Shown: one piece after another, positions 61,041-64,000 of the stretch
Numbering within the stretch: position 1 is the first letter of the stretch
Layout: every line of letters begins with the position of its first letter
Origin: a bacterium
GTDB lineage: Bacteria > Bacillota_A > Clostridia > Lachnospirales > Lachnospiraceae
DNA length: 64,000 bases
Direction of reading: 5' to 3'
Assembly: GCA_004562915.1 (NCBI GenBank)
Contig: SFQZ01000002.1
Span: forward strand, 1 to 64,000
Notes under the pieces: model-generated
Told to the model about the DNA's origin: nothing
The model's database searches: none
What the model saw: the letters and a program-made list of their open reading frames with translations, nothing else
Position numbers and translations under genes: made by a program

Positions 61041-61679
61041 ATGACAAAAGAAGAACTGGCATTGGAAGTAATTGAACGATTAAAAAAGGAGTATCCGGAT
61101 GCGGGATGCACGCTGGATTATGATCAGGCATGGAAACTTCTGGTAAGTGTCCGGCTGGCAGCACAGTGTACGGATGCCAGAGTAAATGTGGTGGTAGAAG
61201 GACTGTATGAAAAATATCCCAGCGTGAAAGCGCTGGCTGAAGCAGATGTGGAAGATATTGAGAAAATCGTACGGCCCTGTGGTCTTGGTAAAAGCAAAGC
61301 AAGGGACATTAGTGCCTGTATGAAAATTCTGAATGAACAATATGACGGAAAGGTACCGGATGATTTTGATGCACTTTTAAAACTTCCCGGTGTGGGACGA
61401 AAAAGCGCCAATCTGATCATGGGAGATGTATTCGGAAAGCCTGCGATCGTGACTGATACGCATTGTATTCGCTTGACCAACCGGATCGGCCTGGTTGACG
61501 GAATTAAGGAGCCCAAAAAAGTGGAGATGGCTTTATGGAAAATTATACCGCCGGAAGAGGGAAGTGACTTCTGTCACCGACTGGTATTCCATGGAAGAGA
61601 TGTCTGTACCGCAAGGACAAAACCCTATTGCGATAAATGTTGTCTTCAGGATATTTGCCAAAAACATGGGGTAGAATAA
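61041..61679 (+). CDS. nth: Endonuclease III
   Basis: A 212-residue HhH base-excision enzyme for oxidised pyrimidines. The HhH is in LLKLPGVGRKSANLIMGDVF (catalytic Lys after GVGR), the catalytic Asp is in VTDTHCIRL, and the 4Fe-4S loop CTARTKPYCDKCCLQDIC lies near the C-terminus. It stands alone. The 160-bp gap before it shows no promoter I trust. Confidence 0.95.
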   Translation: MTKEELALEVIERLKKEYPDAGCTLDYDQAWKLLVSVRLAAQCTDARVNVVVEGLYEKYPSVKALAEADVEDIEKIVRPCGLGKSKARDISACMKILNEQYDGKVPDDFDALLKLPGVGRKSANLIMGDVFGKPAIVTDTHCIRLTNRIGLVDGIKEPKKVEMALWKIIPPEEGSDFCHRLVFHGRDVCTARTKPYCDKCCLQDICQKHGVE

Positions 61680-61740
61680 TAGAGTATAGAAAATTCCGGA
61701 CTTCACTTTTTTAAACAGGGTGCTATAATGTGTTTTAAGT

Positions 61741-61851
61741 CAGTGGGAGTTTACTTTCCCACTGAGTTAAATGCTTCGCGAGTATGCACAGCGATTCTGA
61801 AAGAAAAGATGTCAGCAAAAGCTGACCAGAATCGCGCGCCAAGTCTCACGA
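61741..61851. repeat. Structured intergenic repeat, copy A
   Basis: The stretch holds a CAGTGGGA/TCCCACTG hairpin, then GCTTCGCGAGTATGCACAG (61773-61791), then a two-part stem (GCGATTCTG/CAGAATCGC enclosing GTCAGC/GCTGAC), and CGCGCCAAGTCTC (61834-61846). GCTTCGCGA..TGCACAG and CGCGCCA..GTCTC recur at 63101-63155 around a different stem. Confidence 0.6.
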
Positions 61852-61892
61852 GTGTTCGTCTTGAATAATTTTAAGGACTGTGAGGGATGACA

Positions 61893-63068
61893 ATGAATTT
61901 TTATGAGAGAGCGTTAGAATTAAAAGAAGAAATTGTAGCAAATCGCAGATATTTCCATACAAATGCGGAAGTTGGTCTGGACATGCCGAAAGCACAGGCT
62001 TATGTCATGGAAAAACTTACAGAATACGGACTGAATCCTCAGAAATGTGGTCATGGTGTGACAGCGGTTCTGGGGCATGGAGGAAAGGTTCTGCTTCTTC
62101 GGGCAGATATGGATGCACTTCCGATGCCGGAAGAAAGCGGAGAAACATTTGCATGCCCGACAGGTACGGAAAACCATGCCTGTGGTCATGATTTCCATGC
62201 GGCTATGCTGCTGACAGCGGCAAAAATGCTGAAAGAAAATGAGGATTCTCTGGAGGGAACTGTTAAATTTATGTTCCAGCCTGCAGAAGAAACATTTGAG
62301 GGCAGCAAGGATATGATCGAAGCAGGCATATTAGAAAATCCGAAAGTGGATGCGGCTCTTGCTTATCATGTAGCGGCAGGGCAGCTGCCTATGGGACTTT
62401 GCATGTACAATGACAAAGATACCATGATGTTTTCTGTGGATGGATTTAAGATCACAATTTACGGAAAAGGTGCCCACGGAGCATATCCGCAGAATTCTAT
62501 TGATCCGATTAATATTGGTGTGCATATTCATCTGGCTCTTCAGGAACTGATCGCAAGAGAAAGTGATCCAAATCACTCCTGTGTACTGACAATCGGGCAG
62601 TTTCAGGCCGGTGCAGCAGCCAATATCATTCCGGATACAGCAGTGCTGCAGGGAACGATTCGTACGAATAAACCGGAAGCGAGAGAACTTCTGGTTCGCA
62701 GGATGAAAGAAGTTTCGCAGAAAACGGCAGAGGTTTATGGTGGAAGTGTTGAAATTGAAATGATTTCGGAAGTACCACCTCTGATTTGTAATCCGGAGTT
62801 GACAGATGAGATGGTGGGATATATGAAAGAACTTCCGATTCCGGGACTTACCTTATATCCGGGTGCATCTTCCAGCGCATCGGAGGATTTTGCTGTGGTT
62901 GCAGAAAAAGTACCTTCGACGTTTATGTATATTTCTGCAGGATATCTGGATGAACGGGGAACTTACGGAGCACATAATCCCAAAGTACAGTTTAATGAAG
63001 AGGTATGTCCGACCGGTGCGGCATGTATGGCACACTGCGCTGTCGAATGGCTGAAACACAATAAATAG
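61893..63068 (+). CDS. M20 family amidohydrolase (N-acyl-amino-acid hydrolase-like)
   Basis: A 391-residue M20D peptidase of the HipO/YtnL/AmaA group, which cleave N-acyl amino acids. Metal-ligand motifs: LLRADMDALPMPEESG (about 74), NHACGHDFHAAMLLTAA (about 96), FQPAEETFEGSKDMIEAG (about 129) and GASSSASEDFAVV near the C-terminus. The dimer domain lies in the middle (GKGAHGAYPQNSIDPI). I chose the ATG at 61893 because TGAGGG is 6 nt upstream; the ATG at 61887 overlaps that site. The repeat copy A lies just before it. Confidence 0.88.
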   Translation: MNFYERALELKEEIVANRRYFHTNAEVGLDMPKAQAYVMEKLTEYGLNPQKCGHGVTAVLGHGGKVLLLRADMDALPMPEESGETFACPTGTENHACGHDFHAAMLLTAAKMLKENEDSLEGTVKFMFQPAEETFEGSKDMIEAGILENPKVDAALAYHVAAGQLPMGLCMYNDKDTMMFSVDGFKITIYGKGAHGAYPQNSIDPINIGVHIHLALQELIARESDPNHSCVLTIGQFQAGAAANIIPDTAVLQGTIRTNKPEARELLVRRMKEVSQKTAEVYGGSVEIEMISEVPPLICNPELTDEMVGYMKELPIPGLTLYPGASSSASEDFAVVAEKVPSTFMYISAGYLDERGTYGAHNPKVQFNEEVCPTGAACMAHCAVEWLKHNK

Positions 63069-63083
63069 CAGGTTACTGTTCAC

Positions 63084-63210
63084 TCCGTGACCAGCAACAC
63101 GCTTCGCGATGCACAGAAATGATGCAAAATGCATCATTTCGCGCCATATGTCTCGGGATTTACGTGTTTACAACACGAAATCACCTCGCGGAATAGTGGC
63201 GCGTGAACAA
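63084..63210. repeat. Structured intergenic repeat, copy B
   Basis: GCTTCGCGATGCACAG (63101-63116), a perfect AAATGATGCA/TGCATCATTT hairpin (63117-63139) and CGCGCCATATGTCTCG (63140-63155) match the frame of copy A with an unrelated stem. A GATTT-CGTGTT...AACACG-AAATC hairpin follows, and outer TGTTCAC/GTGAACA ends can pair. Confidence 0.6.
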
Positions 63211-63220
63211 TAAAAAAAGC

Positions 63221-63321
63221 TTGACGAAAAAAGAATTATTATAATATAATGCAGACAATATGATAGACGACAGAAAAAAACAGGCAATGAAGTCATAAAT
63301 GATTTCATTGCCTGTTTTTTT
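63221..63321 (+). promoter_or_regulatory. Promoter and leader terminator of the urease operon
   Basis: TTGACG (63221-63226), an 18-nt spacer and TATAAT (63245-63250) give a start near 63257. A perfect 17-bp hairpin (AAAAAACAGGCAATGAA and complement, 63275-63320) with T7 follows within 20 nt, well before ureA. Most transcripts should stop there, so the operon is probably attenuated; the signal is unknown. Confidence 0.75.
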
Positions 63322-63362
63322 CTGCGGAAAATCATACATTATTATCTGAGAGGAGGATTATT

Positions 63363-63665
63363 ATGCGTTTGAACCCAAAAGAACAGGAGAAACTTATGCT
63401 TCATATGGCCGGAAATCTGGCAAAAGAGAGAAAGGAGAGAGGGCTGAAACTGAATTATGTAGAAGCACTGGCATATATTAGCTCTGAACTGTTGGAGCTT
63501 GCACGTGACGGAAAAACCGTGGTGGAATTGATGCAGCTTGGAACAAAGATTCTTACCAAAGAAGATGTTATGGAAGGTGTAGCGGATATGATTGGTGAAG
63601 TTCAGGTAGAAGCTACATTTCCTGACGGAACAAAACTGGTAACTGTACATAATCCCATTCAGTAA
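63363..63665 (+). CDS. ureA: Urease subunit gamma
   Basis: A 100-residue urease gamma subunit starting MRLNPKEQEKLMLHMAG, with LNYVEALAYISSELLELARDG (about 29) and FPDGTKLVTVHNPIQ at the end, all typical of UreA. Urease splits urea to ammonia and CO2. Start: ATG at 63363 after GAGGAGG. It is the first gene of the operon. Confidence 0.96.
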   Translation: MRLNPKEQEKLMLHMAGNLAKERKERGLKLNYVEALAYISSELLELARDGKTVVELMQLGTKILTKEDVMEGVADMIGEVQVEATFPDGTKLVTVHNPIQ

Positions 63666-63677
63666 GGAGGCAATCAT

Positions 63678-64000
63678 ATGAAAATTGGTGAAATTATTCC
63701 GGCAGATCGTGAGATTACGTTAAATGAAGGCAAGGACACAGTAAAGGTTGTGGTGGCAAATAAAGGGGATCGTCCGGTTCAGGTAGGCTCTCATTATCAT
63801 TTTTTTGAAGTAAATAAATGTCTGTCCTTTGACAGAGAAAAGGCATATGGATTTCATCTGGATATTCCATCCGGTACTTCCGTCCGTTTTGAACCGGGAG
63901 AGGAAAAGGAAGTGCAGCTTACGGCGATGGGAGGACGAAAAAGAGTGTTTGGACTGAATGATTTGACCTGTGCCCGGGCAACAGAAGATACAAAAACGGT
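63678..64000 (+). CDS. ureB: Urease subunit beta (partial, runs off the window)
   Basis: The visible 107 codons begin MKIGEIIPADREITLNEG and include QVGSHYHFFEVNKCLSFDR and IPSGTSVRFEPGEEKEV, the UreB signature. It starts 12 bp after ureA, behind AAGGAGG. The rest, and presumably ureC, lie beyond 64000. Confidence 0.95.
   Translation, partial: MKIGEIIPADREITLNEGKDTVKVVVANKGDRPVQVGSHYHFFEVNKCLSFDREKAYGFHLDIPSGTSVRFEPGEEKEVQLTAMGGRKRVFGLNDLTCARATEDTKT

Noticed and set aside
1..64000. CRISPR arrays, tRNA or rRNA genes, integrated phage
   Set aside because: No regularly spaced direct repeats, no cloverleaf or rRNA signatures and no phage structural genes were seen. The only recombinase is the small broken serine enzyme.

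Overview
The window looks like a chromosome segment of a gut-type Lachnospiraceae (Clostridia, Bacillota) with moderately low GC. The basis is the gene set: a GlgC/GlgD pair, a CTC-type L25, a thiSFGHE operon, a B12 riboswitch on a FecCD-type importer, an Ile T-box, a preQ1-I riboswitch and a radical-SAM RiPP locus. Strong AGGAGG ribosome sites and TTGACA-N17-TATAAT promoters also fit. I do not commit to a genus. No rRNA, tRNA, CRISPR array or intact insertion sequence was seen.

Layout. 0.1-2.4 kb: purC, a strange leader RNA with four tiny SD-led ORFs, and a HAD phosphatase broken by an in-frame stop. 2.4-10.1 kb: a Wadjet-type SMC defence operon in the order jetD-jetA-jetB-jetC, with jetA split by a frameshift at an A7 run; a DUF4317 gene follows. 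11.5-15.4 kb: an Ile T-box controlling a BASS-family transporter, frameshifted rplY, and an MBL hydrolase with a LysR regulator. 15.6-19.2 kb: a heterodimeric ABC exporter. 19.3-27.8 kb: hydroxypyruvate-isomerase-like gene with AraC regulator, PHP phosphatase, bcp, yaaA, glgCD, and a CCA-adding-type enzyme. 27.8-33.5 kb: an Nramp-like transporter plus pxpB-pxpC-accB-accC-pxpA (5-oxoprolinase type). 33.5-36.5 kb: a broken Crp/Fnr regulator facing a ferredoxin-hcp operon. 36.5-40.1 kb: thiazole synthesis operon behind a leader attenuator. 40.4-43.5 kb: a DUF4143 ATPase, then queT-queF-queC behind a preQ1 riboswitch.

43.7-50.8 kb: a B12-riboswitch operon with a 1040-residue secreted protein, a lipoprotein binding protein, a permease and an ATPase. 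The secreted protein has four related beta-rich domains and ends in a partial copy of the neighbouring binding protein, suggesting a surface corrinoid relay. 51-56.2 kb: nucleoside salvage genes (pdp, punA, cdd, add), an OGG-type DNA glycosylase and a phosphoesterase.

56.7-60.9 kb is the most striking region. A serine recombinase gene with an early amber stop lies beside a 14-bp inverted repeat enclosing about 130 bp. The enclosed segment holds a near-consensus promoter pointing away from the RiPP operon next door (RRE protein, radical SAM enzyme, two-Cys precursor, HprK-like kinase, S24/S26 peptidase-like protein). This reads as an invertible ON/OFF promoter, now possibly locked. The end of the window holds nth, an M20 amidohydrolase, two copies of a structured repeat, and the start of a urease operon (ureA, partial ureB).

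At least five genes are broken by single stops or frameshifts (HAD, jetA, rplY, the hcp regulator, the recombinase), and the RiPP precursor may be a sixth. This is either real decay and phase variation or base-level error in the assembly.
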